Of a DNA stretch of 64,000 bases, positions 8,658 to 18,320 are shown piece after piece (the first letter of the stretch is position 1; every line of letters begins with the position of its first letter). This stretch comes from CAINVV01 sp964506325 (GTDB lineage Bacteria > Bacteroidota > Bacteroidia > Bacteroidales > Prolixibacteraceae): contig CAZDLO010000001.1 of NCBI GenBank assembly GCA_964506325.1, positions 88,059-152,058 on the forward strand, in the 5' to 3' direction. Under the pieces are notes generated by a model. That model made no database searches. It was given only the letters and a program-made list of their open reading frames with translations, and was not told where the DNA came from. The position numbers were made by a program, and so were the translations under genes.

Positions 8658-10043
8658 TTATCCATGAATGGTATAAACCTGTTTACTTACATCGAGTTGA
8701 GCTCCTCTTTTCAAAACTTCCGTTTTGATTTCGGAATAATCCAGGTTCCTGATTCTTGTTTTCTGAAGTACAGCCATCGCAGCTGCAATTCCGGTAGCCT
8801 GTCCCATCATTGAACAGGATGTTGACACCCTTGCCGAAGACAATGCCAGCTGATCGGCCGACATACAGCGGCCTGCCATCAACAGGTTTTCAGCATCCTT
8901 TGCAACAAGAGACCGCATAGGAATCTGGTAAGGTGGTACCTTTAACTGATCCTGCGGAAGTATGTATGTTCTTTTGTCGTCTGTTAAACCGTGCCCGTCA
9001 AGGTAAAAGGTGCCGCGGGCTACTCCATCGTCAAACGAACAGCCACTTCTCAGGTCCTCGACTTTCAGTATATAATCTCCGATTATCCTCGATCCTTCCC
9101 GGATACCAATTTGTGCAGCACTGTTTGTCAGGCGCCATTTGCGTTTTTCGATATTCTGGTAATAATAGAGAACATCCATGGTTCGTCTTTTTGCCTGAAT
9201 CTCCGCTTTGGTCAATCCCTCCGTGGTGGTAGAATCAAACATCGGGATCTTTAATTTGATAGCCTTTCCACCGGGACCATCCGGCCAAACGCTGACCATT
9301 GGCAGATCTTCCTTTCCTGTAATCCTTGTCGGCCAGTCATTCGGTGTTTGCAGGACAAATCCCGGTTCATCAACCTCCCGAACGAAGAATATTTTTGACA
9401 TGGGAAGTTGATAACCTGTTTTTTCATCACCTTTCATGGTTGAAATGCCTGCGAACCTTGCAAGGTCCGCATCACCGGAGCAATCGATGAAAACTTTCCC
9501 CCTGATGGCTTCCAGCCCGGATTTGCCACAGACGATACATTCTGTTATCTTGCTTCCTTTGACCAGCACATCAACCAGTTTTGTATGCAACAGTACTTTC
9601 ACCCTTCTTTTTAAGATGATTTCCTGTAAAACAAGTGCCAGGATTTCGTAATTGAAAACGGATGCCTTGTCTCCCTCACCCAGGGAGTTAAATTTTTTAA
9701 GGTTACTTAATATCTCATCGAAAACTTCACCCTGGCGATCAATCTGGCCGCAGAAATTGGCAACTCCACCCATTGTGAGGTCGCCGCCCAGAGTGCCATA
9801 CCCTTCAACAAGAATCACACTTGCTCCGGATGATGCAGCAGAACAGGCAGCAGATACTCCGGAGATGCCACCTCCAATTACTACCACATCGGCGTCATAC
9901 CGGACAGGTATATTCTTGTTCAGGGAAACTGTAGCGTGGTTCGTGGGGTATTCGCCTGTTGATTCTGCCAATAATGCAGAGGAGCAGGAAACACCAGCAG
10001 TAAGGAGCATGCCTCCCCTTAAAAAATCACGTCGTTTAACCAT
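8658..10043 (-). CDS. exported FAD-dependent oxidoreductase
   Basis: A 461-residue protein of the FAD_oxidored family. The N-terminus has a twin-arginine-like signal (KRRDFLRGG followed by a hydrophobic run), so it is probably exported folded with its FAD. The dinucleotide-binding motif GGGISGVSAACSAASSG starts near residue 57 and is followed by LVEGYGTLGG, typical of this family. The C-terminal half has MAGRCMSADQLALSSARV, also family-typical. It ends 52 bp before the GH2 gene and begins 6 bp after the sialidase-like gene stop, so it is probably co-transcribed with them. It may oxidise a sugar released by those enzymes; the substrate and electron acceptor are unknown. A decayed relative lies at 61565-62390. 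Confidence 0.85.
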   Translation of the reverse strand: MVKRRDFLRGGMLLTAGVSCSSALLAESTGEYPTNHATVSLNKNIPVRYDADVVVIGGGISGVSAACSAASSGASVILVEGYGTLGGDLTMGGVANFCGQIDRQGEVFDEILSNLKKFNSLGEGDKASVFNYEILALVLQEIILKRRVKVLLHTKLVDVLVKGSKITECIVCGKSGLEAIRGKVFIDCSGDADLARFAGISTMKGDEKTGYQLPMSKIFFVREVDEPGFVLQTPNDWPTRITGKEDLPMVSVWPDGPGGKAIKLKIPMFDSTTTEGLTKAEIQAKRRTMDVLYYYQNIEKRKWRLTNSAAQIGIREGSRIIGDYILKVEDLRSGCSFDDGVARGTFYLDGHGLTDDKRTYILPQDQLKVPPYQIPMRSLVAKDAENLLMAGRCMSADQLALSSARVSTSCSMMGQATGIAAAMAVLQKTRIRNLDYSEIKTEVLKRGAQLDVSKQVYTIHG

Positions 10044-10049
10044 CCCGGG

Positions 10050-11075
10050 TTATTTTTTTACTTTAAGGTGCACGTATTTTATTTTTTCCCTGTTGTAGGT
10101 GTACGCCATATGAATTGTTCCGTCTTTGCCCTGGATCATGCATGGATAACTGAACTCACCTTTGGGCAGGTCTTCAAGAACAATCAGTTCTTCCCACTCT
10201 TTGCCATCCCCAGAGGTGTAAACCGAGAGCTTGTTTCTTCCTTTTTCAATAGGATTGCAGATGAGTGCATGCATTCCATTTTTAAGTGATACCGCGTCTA
10301 ACCCTGAATTATTGTTCACAAGGGAAGTAGGCTGAACAGGAGACCATGTTTCTCCCAGGTCTTTGGACCAGGTCTCCACAATACGTTTTTCTTTGCTCCG
10401 GCAAAGCATCTGAATCTGTCCGTCCCTGTGAAAAAGAATGCAGGGTTGAATGGCATTGAAACCATTGTTGTCAATATTTATTTTTTTCCATTGTTTTAAC
10501 TCCTGATCTGAAGTTTCTGCGTAGACATTCCATTTTCCCCTGGCCTCAATGCTGGTGGGATAGAGAATCGTCCCGTTCTTTAACCTTTCCGGTTTGTTTT
10601 TAATTGGACCATATAGATTATCCGGTATTTTAGTCCCCACTGACCATGTTTTGCCGCCATCATTTGAGATTTTATACATTCCCCACCATTCGCTGGGACT
10701 TTTACCTACCTTATAATAAAGGACAATATCGCCATTGTCCCTTGTAAACAGGACCGGATTCCAGCATGGGTAACGCAGGGTATCATTAATGATTCCATCA
10801 GCTGCAAGGGCAGGGTCACTCCATTTGCCGTCTGTGCATAGGGATGTATAAATGCATACATCAGGGTGGTTCTCATGAGTACCTCCAAACCATGCAGCCA
10901 AAATACCTGATTTGGTTTCTACCAGGGTGGATGCATGGCATGAGGGGAATGATGCTTTCTCATAAATGAATTCAGCTTTTAATAAGTCAGGTTCATTCTT
11001 TTTCGGGGAAGAACCAGCCATAAAAAAAGCAAAAACCAACACGTTGAGTACGGTTAAGAATTTAAATGTGATCAT
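10050..11075 (-). CDS. secreted sialidase-like BNR-repeat protein
   Basis: A 341-residue protein when started at the ATG at 11075, which opens directly into a signal peptide (ITFKFLTVLNVLVFAFFMAG). A longer frame begins at 11207 but would bury the signal. The body is a six-bladed beta-propeller of the sialidase/BNR type, with Asp-box motifs SNDGGKTWS (about residue 140) and SKDLGETWS (about 245), and the segment GTILYPTS between them. Such proteins can be sialidases or hydrolases of other sugars; the arginine triad of true sialidases cannot be placed with confidence here. It is the first gene of a cluster with an FAD oxidoreductase and two GH2 enzymes, so it acts probably on the same glycan. 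Confidence 0.8.
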   Translation of the reverse strand: MITFKFLTVLNVLVFAFFMAGSSPKKNEPDLLKAEFIYEKASFPSCHASTLVETKSGILAAWFGGTHENHPDVCIYTSLCTDGKWSDPALAADGIINDTLRYPCWNPVLFTRDNGDIVLYYKVGKSPSEWWGMYKISNDGGKTWSVGTKIPDNLYGPIKNKPERLKNGTILYPTSIEARGKWNVYAETSDQELKQWKKINIDNNGFNAIQPCILFHRDGQIQMLCRSKEKRIVETWSKDLGETWSPVQPTSLVNNNSGLDAVSLKNGMHALICNPIEKGRNKLSVYTSGDGKEWEELIVLEDLPKGEFSYPCMIQGKDGTIHMAYTYNREKIKYVHLKVKK

Positions 11076-11369
11076 AGTCTTAAGTATTAGTTGTGTTACA
11101 GTTGACCTCTCCCGGTTCCTGGCTGTGGAGATTTCCAAGCCCTGCTCTCCGGGGCAATTCAGCATTAAAAAAACAAACAATTCTGAAATATACCAATCCT
11201 GTTTCAAAGTTACAACCTAATTGCGTAATGAAAGCGATGCCTAAGCCATCCTTGTTGATTATTTTACCTTGAAATCTGCACAAATGTCGGTGAAATATGG
11301 CCAAACGTCCATAATATTTTAAAATGTGCCTGGGCAGGTGTTGTTTTGCTTTAAAATAATAAAGACGAT

Positions 11370-12707
11370 ATGAGAACAAAACCTGCAAATTTTCTGGTTA
11401 CTCTATTTCTGGTTGGCTTTTCAGCCTTCACCGGCTTTGCCCAGGATACTGCCTGGAAACTTGAGGATTGTATCAGTTATGCCCTTGATAAGAATATCCA
11501 GGTAAAAAAAGCTGAACTGACCAATAATCAGAATAAACTTTTTTCTGATCAGGCACAGGCAAACAGGCTGCCTTCACTTTCCGCTGCTGCCAGTCAGAAC
11601 TACAGCTGGAACAAGGAGTTTAATGCCTCTTCCGGCACTTATGGAAGTCAGACATCTTCTAACAGCTCGAATTATTCACTCAACTCCAATGTAGTTCTTT
11701 TTGGCGGATCCAGGCTGAGCAATAAAATAAAAATGGCTTCGATCGATCTTGAAAGCGGACAATTTTATTCTGAGCTGGTTAAGGAATCTGTTGGAATCAA
11801 TATTCTGAATGCCTACCTCCAGGTACTCTACAGCGGGGAGAGTGCCATGAATGCAAAGAAGCAGGTTGAGACTACTACCGAGCAACTTGCACTGGCCAAA
11901 GAGAGAATGGACCAGGGAGTAATCTCGATGGCTGATTATTTGCAGATCAAGTCGGAACTTGCGTCCGAAAAATCTACTATGGTCTCCGCTGAAAGTCAGC
12001 TGTCGATCAATAAGGTGACCCTGATGCAACTTATGGAATTACCTGTAGATAAAAATTTTGCAGTCAGTGCCCCCAACCTCGACAGCCTGTTGTTAAAGTC
12101 AGAGCAACCGGATGCACAGCAAATTTACAACCTCGCTTTAGGAATAAAACCCCAGATCAGGAATGCAGAACTGAACAGGGAAAGTGCCGGACTGAATGTT
12201 CAGATAGCCAAAGCGGATTATCTTCCGAGCCTCATGCTTGGTGCAGGGTTATCTACAGGATATGCCAGTTATTCCAATTCATCTGATTACAGGTCGCAGG
12301 TATGGAATAAAATGAGCCCATCCTTAGGTCTCACACTTTCGATTCCGTTATTTCAGAAAAATCAGGTAAAAACTAATGTCAGCCTTGCGCGGATTGCTGT
12401 TTCCAACGCTGAACTTGATGAGGTAAATACCAAAAATGGTTTGCGCAAGGAAATAGAACAGGCTTGTGCTGATTTTGAGAAAGCCAAATCTGAATATGCT
12501 GCAGCGACTGAGCTGATGCAGTCCAGCAAGGAATCCTACGATGTAACGGACGAAAAATTCAAAGTGGGACTACTCAATTCAGTTGATTTCCTGGTTCAAA
12601 AAACGAACCTTATCACTTCGGAGAGCAAATTTCTTCAATCAAAATTCAACATGATCTTCGGGTACAAAGTGATTGATTTCTACAAAGGAATACCTCTTGT
12701 TCTCTAG
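11370..12707 (+). CDS. TolC-family outer-membrane efflux protein
   Basis: A 445-residue outer-membrane factor with a signal peptide ending near FTGFAQ. Two long alpha-helical repeats rich in alanine, glutamine and lysine (about residues 130-220 and 340-420) match the TolC tunnel, and the start WKLEDCISYALDKNIQVKKAEL is typical of the family. It forms the exit channel for the MacA/MacB-type pump encoded directly downstream. It is the first gene of a six-gene same-strand run (spacings of 47, 40, 1, 98 and 4 bp) that ends with a two-component system, so the whole run is probably one operon. Confidence 0.9.
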   Translation: MRTKPANFLVTLFLVGFSAFTGFAQDTAWKLEDCISYALDKNIQVKKAELTNNQNKLFSDQAQANRLPSLSAAASQNYSWNKEFNASSGTYGSQTSSNSSNYSLNSNVVLFGGSRLSNKIKMASIDLESGQFYSELVKESVGINILNAYLQVLYSGESAMNAKKQVETTTEQLALAKERMDQGVISMADYLQIKSELASEKSTMVSAESQLSINKVTLMQLMELPVDKNFAVSAPNLDSLLLKSEQPDAQQIYNLALGIKPQIRNAELNRESAGLNVQIAKADYLPSLMLGAGLSTGYASYSNSSDYRSQVWNKMSPSLGLTLSIPLFQKNQVKTNVSLARIAVSNAELDEVNTKNGLRKEIEQACADFEKAKSEYAAATELMQSSKESYDVTDEKFKVGLLNSVDFLVQKTNLITSESKFLQSKFNMIFGYKVIDFYKGIPLVL

Positions 12708-12754
12708 CCTTTTACAACCCGAAATTCAGCAATAAACTTTAAATACCAATTGAG

Positions 12755-13972
12755 ATGAAAAAAAAATTAATTTACTCAACATGGGCCTTCCTGGTTCTTG
12801 CCCTGGGCGCACTTGCCTTTGTTTTTTTCAGAAGTGCCGAGAAAACCTATACCTTCCAAACAGTCAAACTGGGGAAGGGGAGCATCAGCAACACAATTAC
12901 TGCAACCGGCACACTGGAGGCCATCAAAACAGTACAGGTGGGTACGCAGGTATCTGGTGTTATTACAAAAATCTACGTTGACTTTAATTCGCAGGTAAAA
13001 AAAGGCCAGCTGCTTGCGCAGTTGGATGAAACACCTTTAATGGCTCAGTTGGACCAGTCAAAGGCATCAGTAGACCAGGCCGAAGCTCAGGTAAAATATC
13101 AGAAAGCCACTTATGACCGGTACAAAGCCCTGATTGTCAAAAAACTGATCGCACAATCAGATTATGACCTTGCTGAATACAATTACAACAATGCGCTTGC
13201 CTCCTTGAAAAACGCAAGGTCCGTTTACAGTAAAAACATGATTAACCTATCTTATGCACGTATTTTCTCTCCGATAGACGGAGTGATCCTTAACCGTGCT
13301 GTTGATGAAGGCCAGACCGTGGCAGCAAGTTTCAATACACCGACCCTGTTTAGTATCGCCAACGATTTAACAAGGATGCAGGTTGAGGCTAAGATTGATG
13401 AGGCCGATATTGGCCTGGTAAAGATGAACCAGCGTGTTCTCTTCACTGTCGATGCTTATCCTGATATTAAATTTGACGGAAAAGTCTCCGAAATAAGAAT
13501 GCAGCCGGTAGTGACAAATAACGTGGTAACCTACACTGTCATCATCGAGGCACCCAATCCCGATACCAAGCTTATGCCGGGAATGACCGCAAGTACTACC
13601 ATTTTTGTCAATGAGAAAAATGAAATCCTTGTTATTCCGGGTAAGGCGATTCGTTTTATACCGGATACTGAAATGCTAACTGCATATACCAGGACCTTGC
13701 CACCCGAGGTCAAGGCGAAAATGTCTTCTGGAGGTGACGTAGCTGTCACTTCTGAAACAAAGAGTACAGTTATCTGGACAAAGAATGGTCCTGTGCTGAA
13801 TAAAGTCGAGGTAAGACTGGGATCTGATGACGGGATCAATTATGAATTGGTATCCGGTCTGAAAGAGGGAGAGGAGATTGTTTTATCGATGGTTGCAGAA
13901 AAAGCCACGACTGAGACAAAGCAAGCGGTAAAGAGCCCATTCATGCCCACACGTCCCGGACAAAAAAAGTAG
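12755..13972 (+). CDS. macA: MacA-like periplasmic adaptor subunit of an efflux pump
   Basis: A 405-residue membrane-fusion protein with one N-terminal transmembrane helix (about residues 5-26). It then has a biotinyl-lipoyl-like half (TVQVGTQVSGVITKIYVDFN), an alpha-hairpin coiled coil (about 95-180), the second lipoyl half (SPIDGVILNRAVDEGQ), a beta-barrel, and a membrane-proximal domain. The motif GQTVAASFNTPTLFSIANDL is typical of MacA. It links the inner-membrane MacB-type transporter to the TolC-family channel encoded next door. The gene sits 47 bp after tolC and 40 bp before the ATPase gene. MacA rather than an RND adaptor is chosen because the partner is an ABC transporter. Confidence 0.88.
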   Translation: MKKKLIYSTWAFLVLALGALAFVFFRSAEKTYTFQTVKLGKGSISNTITATGTLEAIKTVQVGTQVSGVITKIYVDFNSQVKKGQLLAQLDETPLMAQLDQSKASVDQAEAQVKYQKATYDRYKALIVKKLIAQSDYDLAEYNYNNALASLKNARSVYSKNMINLSYARIFSPIDGVILNRAVDEGQTVAASFNTPTLFSIANDLTRMQVEAKIDEADIGLVKMNQRVLFTVDAYPDIKFDGKVSEIRMQPVVTNNVVTYTVIIEAPNPDTKLMPGMTASTTIFVNEKNEILVIPGKAIRFIPDTEMLTAYTRTLPPEVKAKMSSGGDVAVTSETKSTVIWTKNGPVLNKVEVRLGSDDGINYELVSGLKEGEEIVLSMVAEKATTETKQAVKSPFMPTRPGQKK

Positions 13973-14012
13973 TAGTATAATTATTACGGTTACCTCTTTT
14001 AAAATAGTTAGT

Positions 14013-14774
14013 ATGAAAAATGCAATTATAGAAGTCATCAACCTGAAAAAGGACTTTTTTGTGGGGGATGTTATTGTCCGCGCATTGAAAGGAGTTAATA
14101 TCAGCATAATGGAAGGTGAATTTGTGGCCATAATGGGGGCCAGTGGTTCGGGTAAATCTACCATGCTCAATATCCTGGGCTGCCTGGATCAACCTACTTC
14201 AGGTGTTTACAAGCTTGATGGGGTCAATGTGTCTGACCTGAACAAAAATGAGCTGGCTGGACTGAGGAATGAAAAGCTTGGATTTGTATTTCAATCTTAC
14301 AACCTCTTGTCGCGAACATCAGCCCTGGAAAACGTAGAATTGCCACTTTTTTACAACAGCAGGATTAGATCAAAAGAACGCAAGGAATTGGCAATGGCTG
14401 CTCTCGAGGCTGTTGGTCTGGCCGACAGGATGCATCATATGCCTAATCAACTCTCCGGAGGACAGCAGCAACGTGTTGCAATTGCCAGGTCGCTGGTCAA
14501 TGACCCGGTTGTCATTCTTGCCGATGAGGCAACCGGCAACCTGGATACCCGAACTTCCTATGAAATCATGGAGCTTTTTCAGCGGCTGAATTCAGACCAG
14601 GGGAAAACAATTGTGTTTGTTACCCACGAACCTGATATTGCCAGGCTGACCTCCAGGAACATTACATTTCGCGACGGATATGTTACGAAAGAGGTCATGG
14701 TTTCCGACAGGGTAATCGCTACTGACATGCTCAAATCACTCCCAATTGTTGAATTTGAAGTTTATAATTCATAA
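14013..14774 (+). CDS. MacB/LolD-type ABC transporter ATP-binding protein
   Basis: A 253-residue ATPase with Walker A GASGSGKST (about residue 43), the Q-loop FQSYNLL, the ABC signature LSGGQQQR (about 148), Walker B VVILADEATGNLD (about 168) and the H-loop VTHEP. It powers the MacB-like permease encoded 1 bp downstream. In Escherichia coli MacB the ATPase and permease are one protein; here they are two, as is common in Bacteroidota. The C-terminus carries an extra tail of about 25 residues after the ATPase core. The stop at 14772-14774 almost touches the next start at 14776, which indicates translational coupling. Confidence 0.93.
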   Translation: MKNAIIEVINLKKDFFVGDVIVRALKGVNISIMEGEFVAIMGASGSGKSTMLNILGCLDQPTSGVYKLDGVNVSDLNKNELAGLRNEKLGFVFQSYNLLSRTSALENVELPLFYNSRIRSKERKELAMAALEAVGLADRMHHMPNQLSGGQQQRVAIARSLVNDPVVILADEATGNLDTRTSYEIMELFQRLNSDQGKTIVFVTHEPDIARLTSRNITFRDGYVTKEVMVSDRVIATDMLKSLPIVEFEVYNS

Positions 14775-14775
14775 A

Positions 14776-15996
14776 ATGAACTATTCCAATCTTATAAAAA
14801 TTGCAAAAAATGCACTGATGCGCAATAAATTCAGGGCATTTCTGACGATGCTGGGGATCATTATCGGCGTAGCATCAGTCATTGCTATGCTGGCCATTGG
14901 TCAGGGATCCAAGAAAAGCATACAGGACCAGATGTCAGGCATGGGTTCCAACCTTGTTTTTATTATGCCCGGATCGCAGCAAAGAGGTGGTGTCATGATG
15001 GGGAATTCCAGTAGTCAGTCGCTGAGACTTGCAGACGTTGAGGCAATTAAACAACAATGTCAGGATATTACGGCTGTTTCGCCGGAAGTTCGTACCAGCG
15101 GTCAGGCGGTGTTTGGGAATTCAAACTGGCCTACATCTATTTATGGTTCTAATATTCAATATTTAAGCATTAAAAAAATTGAAGTCGAGAGTGGCCGCAT
15201 TTTTACGGACCAGGAAATTGCAGGCCTTGCCAAGGTTTGCCTTGTTGGGAAAACCGTCGTGAAAAATATATTTCCCGCTGGAGCCGACCCGATAGGGCAG
15301 ACGATCCGTTTTAAGAACATACCCATGAAAATTATCGGAGTGCTGGGTGAGAAGGGTGAAAATTCTTTTGGACAGGATCAGGACGACCTGCTGATTGCAC
15401 CCTATACTACCGTGCAGCGCCGGTTTGTGGCCATTGATTATATCCAGGCCATCTATGCTTCAGCCGTCAGTGAGGAAAAGACACAGGCTGCGATAACGGA
15501 GCTTCAGAATGTAATGCGAAAACAGCATAAAATATCTAAACCGACAGATGATGATTTCAGGGTGATGTCACAGTCTGAACTGGTGAAAACGTTTACCTCT
15601 ATCAGTGATATCCTCACAACACTTCTTGGTGCTATCGCTGGGATTTCCCTGCTGGTAGGAGGAATTGGAATCATGAATATCATGTATGTTTCAGTTACGG
15701 AACGAACCCGTGAGATAGGTTTGCGCATGTCTATTGGTGGCAAGGGAATTGACATCCTTATGCAATTTCTGATTGAATCTACCATGTTAAGTGTTGTTGG
15801 TGGTATTATTGGAATTGGGCTGGGTTACCTCATAAGTTACCTGGTTGGCACATTGATGGGTTGGCCGGTCGTCATTATGACACAGTCGGTTGTAGTTTCC
15901 TTCCTGGTCTGCACCGCAATTGGTGTCTTCTTCGGTTGGTATCCGGCCAAAAAAGCCTCCGGTCTCAACCCCATAGACGCCTTACGATATGAATAA
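14776..15996 (+). CDS. MacB-type ABC transporter permease
   Basis: A 406-residue permease. I start it at the ATG at 14776, one base after the ATPase stop, rather than at 14746 inside the ATPase gene. It has one N-terminal transmembrane helix (with FRAFLTMLGIIIGVASVIAM), a large periplasmic MacB_PCD domain (about residues 45-270) and the FtsX core with three helices (about 275-400), including the motif GGIGIMNIMYVSVTERTREI. The final ASGLNPIDALRYE is typical of MacB. The complex would drive export of a peptide, antibiotic or lipoprotein-like cargo through the adaptor and TolC-like channel. Confidence 0.92.
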   Translation: MNYSNLIKIAKNALMRNKFRAFLTMLGIIIGVASVIAMLAIGQGSKKSIQDQMSGMGSNLVFIMPGSQQRGGVMMGNSSSQSLRLADVEAIKQQCQDITAVSPEVRTSGQAVFGNSNWPTSIYGSNIQYLSIKKIEVESGRIFTDQEIAGLAKVCLVGKTVVKNIFPAGADPIGQTIRFKNIPMKIIGVLGEKGENSFGQDQDDLLIAPYTTVQRRFVAIDYIQAIYASAVSEEKTQAAITELQNVMRKQHKISKPTDDDFRVMSQSELVKTFTSISDILTTLLGAIAGISLLVGGIGIMNIMYVSVTERTREIGLRMSIGGKGIDILMQFLIESTMLSVVGGIIGIGLGYLISYLVGTLMGWPVVIMTQSVVVSFLVCTAIGVFFGWYPAKKASGLNPIDALRYE

Positions 15997-16094
15997 TTCA
16001 ACAACCATGATAATCCGGCACTTTTGCGGTAAAACCCGGAATACAGAAGGGGAGGGACAGCCGTTAACAATTAACATATCCTGATTCTTTGCTT

Positions 16095-17213
16095 ATGAAA
16101 TTATTATCTTTGAACAAAAGTGAACAAATGGTTAAATCAGTTTCAAAACGTGACAGTTGGATATCATGGTCTCTCCATGCAATAGGCTGGATTATAATTG
16201 TAATTATCCCTTTGTACCTTCACAATGCCTATGGTGGAGGTAATGTTCACAGGCTATATGAATTCTATGTTCGTGCTGCCTCTGCAGGGATCATTTTTTA
16301 TGTCGGTTATTTATGGCTGGTGCCTTCATTTTTTCTCCGGGACAAGAGTTTTCTTTATGTTTTGCTCTTGTTCGGGCTGATTTTTGCCACTTATTTTATT
16401 TCATCCCTGGTCGAAAAATACTGGATCTTTGATCCTGTAGAATCCAGCAGGTTCCAGGAAGCATTAAAAAGCATCAAAAGAGGGAAAGAAGATTTTAAAC
16501 CTCCTATGAAGGCGTTTGGTCTTTTCAGCCATTTTCTCTCATCAGTTTTACTTTCTGGTTTTGCTCTGGGACTTGGTGTAATGGAAAAATTCAAGCAGAA
16601 TGAGAGGAGACAAAAAGAGATGGAACAGGAAAAATTGTCCTCTGAGCTGGCTTTTCTCAAAAACCAGGTTAGTCCGCATTTTTTCTTTAACACGCTGAAC
16701 AATATATATTCACTCATTGGCATCGACGGCCCTACTGCCCAGGAATCTGTGCTTAAACTGTCAAAAATGATGCGCTACCTGCTGTATGAATCAGAGCATG
16801 GAGAGACACTGATGAGCCATGAACTCCAGTTTATGAACAACTACATCGACCTGATGAAATTACGGTTGAGCCCCAAAGTTGATCTCCAGGTTGATTTCCC
16901 GCTTGAGTATCCTGATTTTTCCATTCCTCCGCTCCTTTTCATTCCATTCATCGAAAATGCGTTCAAACATGGTGCATCACACAGGGAGGCAAGCCGGATA
17001 TTGATTCATATGGACATAGACAAGTTTCAGATTTGCTTCAGAACTGAAAACGGAGTAGGACAGGTTCCTCGAACGGTCGACCTTCAGCATTCCGGAATCG
17101 GGCTTGAAAATGTCAGAAAGCGTCTTGGACTGTTGTTTCCGGGTAAGCATGAATTGAGGATCGACCAGACCGCCTCCGCATTTAAGGTTGAACTTACCAT
17201 CAAAAGGGATTAA
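16095..17213 (+). CDS. LytS/YehU-type sensor histidine kinase
   Basis: A 372-residue kinase with four predicted membrane helices in the first 170 residues, a short coiled coil rich in Gln/Glu/Lys (about 175-190), and the His_kinase domain with LKNQVSPHFFFNTLNN, where the histidine before FFF is the phosphorylation site. The ATPase part has IPFIENAFKHGAS (N-box) and GIGLENVRKRL (G-box). I prefer the ATG at 16095; an internal ATG at 16128 is possible because a TATCTTTG box lies at 16105-16112. The response regulator gene follows 4 bp later. The pair probably regulates the MacAB-TolC-like genes just upstream in the same run. Confidence 0.9.
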   Translation: MKLLSLNKSEQMVKSVSKRDSWISWSLHAIGWIIIVIIPLYLHNAYGGGNVHRLYEFYVRAASAGIIFYVGYLWLVPSFFLRDKSFLYVLLLFGLIFATYFISSLVEKYWIFDPVESSRFQEALKSIKRGKEDFKPPMKAFGLFSHFLSSVLLSGFALGLGVMEKFKQNERRQKEMEQEKLSSELAFLKNQVSPHFFFNTLNNIYSLIGIDGPTAQESVLKLSKMMRYLLYESEHGETLMSHELQFMNNYIDLMKLRLSPKVDLQVDFPLEYPDFSIPPLLFIPFIENAFKHGASHREASRILIHMDIDKFQICFRTENGVGQVPRTVDLQHSGIGLENVRKRLGLLFPGKHELRIDQTASAFKVELTIKRD

Positions 17214-17217
17214 CATA

Positions 17218-17934
17218 ATGAAAATGAAAACTATTGCTATTGATGATGAACCGCTGGCGCTAAAATTGGTTGTTGATTATGTCAACAAAACACCGTATTT
17301 GGAGCTGGTAGGCGCATTTGACAATCCGCTGGATGCAGTAGAGTTTCTTGCCAATCAGGATGCAGAGCTGATTTTCGTTGATATCCAAATGCCTGATTTG
17401 ACAGGAATAGAGTTTATCAGAAGCCTTGAAGAAGAACACAAAATCATTTTCACGACTGCCTACGAGAAATATGCGGTGGAAGGTTTTAAACTTAACGCGG
17501 TGGACTATCTGCTTAAACCATTCAGTTACGAGGAATTCCTGAAAGCTGCGGGTAAAGCGCGAAAGTTGGCCGAAATGGAAGCCAGTGCTACACCCACTAT
17601 TGAGGCAAACACCCAATTTCTGTTTTTGAAGTCAGAATATAAAATCCGCCGCATTAATTTTAATGATATCCTATACATCGAAGGATTAAAGGATTATATC
17701 AAGGTTTTTACAGCAGGAGAAGATAAACCTTTGCTGTCACTCAACTCTATCAAGTCGCTCGAACAAAAATTACCGGAAGAGAAGTTTATGCGGGTGCATC
17801 GTTCCTATATTGTCAATCTGGACAAAATTGAAACCATTGAGCGAAGCCGGATTGTCTTTGGTAAAATATACATCCCGGTCAGTGATCAGTACAAAGATAA
17901 ATTCCAGGAATTTCTCGATAAAAATTTTTTATAG
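17218..17934 (+). CDS. LytTR-family response regulator
   Basis: A 238-residue regulator. The receiver domain (about 4-120) has the acidic pair Asp9-Asp10, the phospho-acceptor Asp55 in FVDIQMPD, Thr in FTTAYE and Lys in LLKPF. The C-terminal LytTR DNA-binding domain (about 140-235) includes YIEGLKDYIKV and FMRVHRSYIVNL. The start at 17218 lies 4 bp after the kinase stop, so the two are translationally coupled; a longer frame from a TTG at 17188 is unlikely. It closes the efflux operon and probably acts on its promoter. Confidence 0.93.
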   Translation: MKMKTIAIDDEPLALKLVVDYVNKTPYLELVGAFDNPLDAVEFLANQDAELIFVDIQMPDLTGIEFIRSLEEEHKIIFTTAYEKYAVEGFKLNAVDYLLKPFSYEEFLKAAGKARKLAEMEASATPTIEANTQFLFLKSEYKIRRINFNDILYIEGLKDYIKVFTAGEDKPLLSLNSIKSLEQKLPEEKFMRVHRSYIVNLDKIETIERSRIVFGKIYIPVSDQYKDKFQEFLDKNFL

Positions 17935-18320
17935 CCTTCGACTTTGTCATGACAACTGTCCTGAATTTATAGAGGGGCCTTCATTATTGCAGGAATCATT
18001 TTTTGAACTACAAACCAGCACGATTAGTTGTTCAAATTTTCTTATAGCTTTGATAAAATACTCTGATACAATTAATTAACGGGTAGGATACCTAAAATAT
18101 CCAACTTTGTAAGGCCAAAAAATCCGGTCAATTTTTTTTAGTGGATTTCTTAAATCTTTTTTCCTACCTTTGTTATTGTGTTAATGTATTATTAATTAAC
18201 ATAATAATGATATTGTACCTAATCGTATTCTGGGGAGAAGTAAAACGGCGAAATTCTTTTTATCAATATAAGTAAGACTGTGTAAAATTTTCCATTGGAT
18301 AATAAGGAAATTTTTGTGCA
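17935..18320 (+). other. gene-free spacer upstream of the PAS kinase
   Basis: No coding signal is visible in these 386 bp. The region is AT-rich and has runs of A and T. The sequence TACCTTTG at 18165-18172 fits the TAnnTTTG box of Bacteroidota promoters, but I see no good TTTG 19-20 bp upstream. If used, the leader of the kinase gene would be about 145 nt. No clear terminator follows the response regulator gene. Confidence 0.5.
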
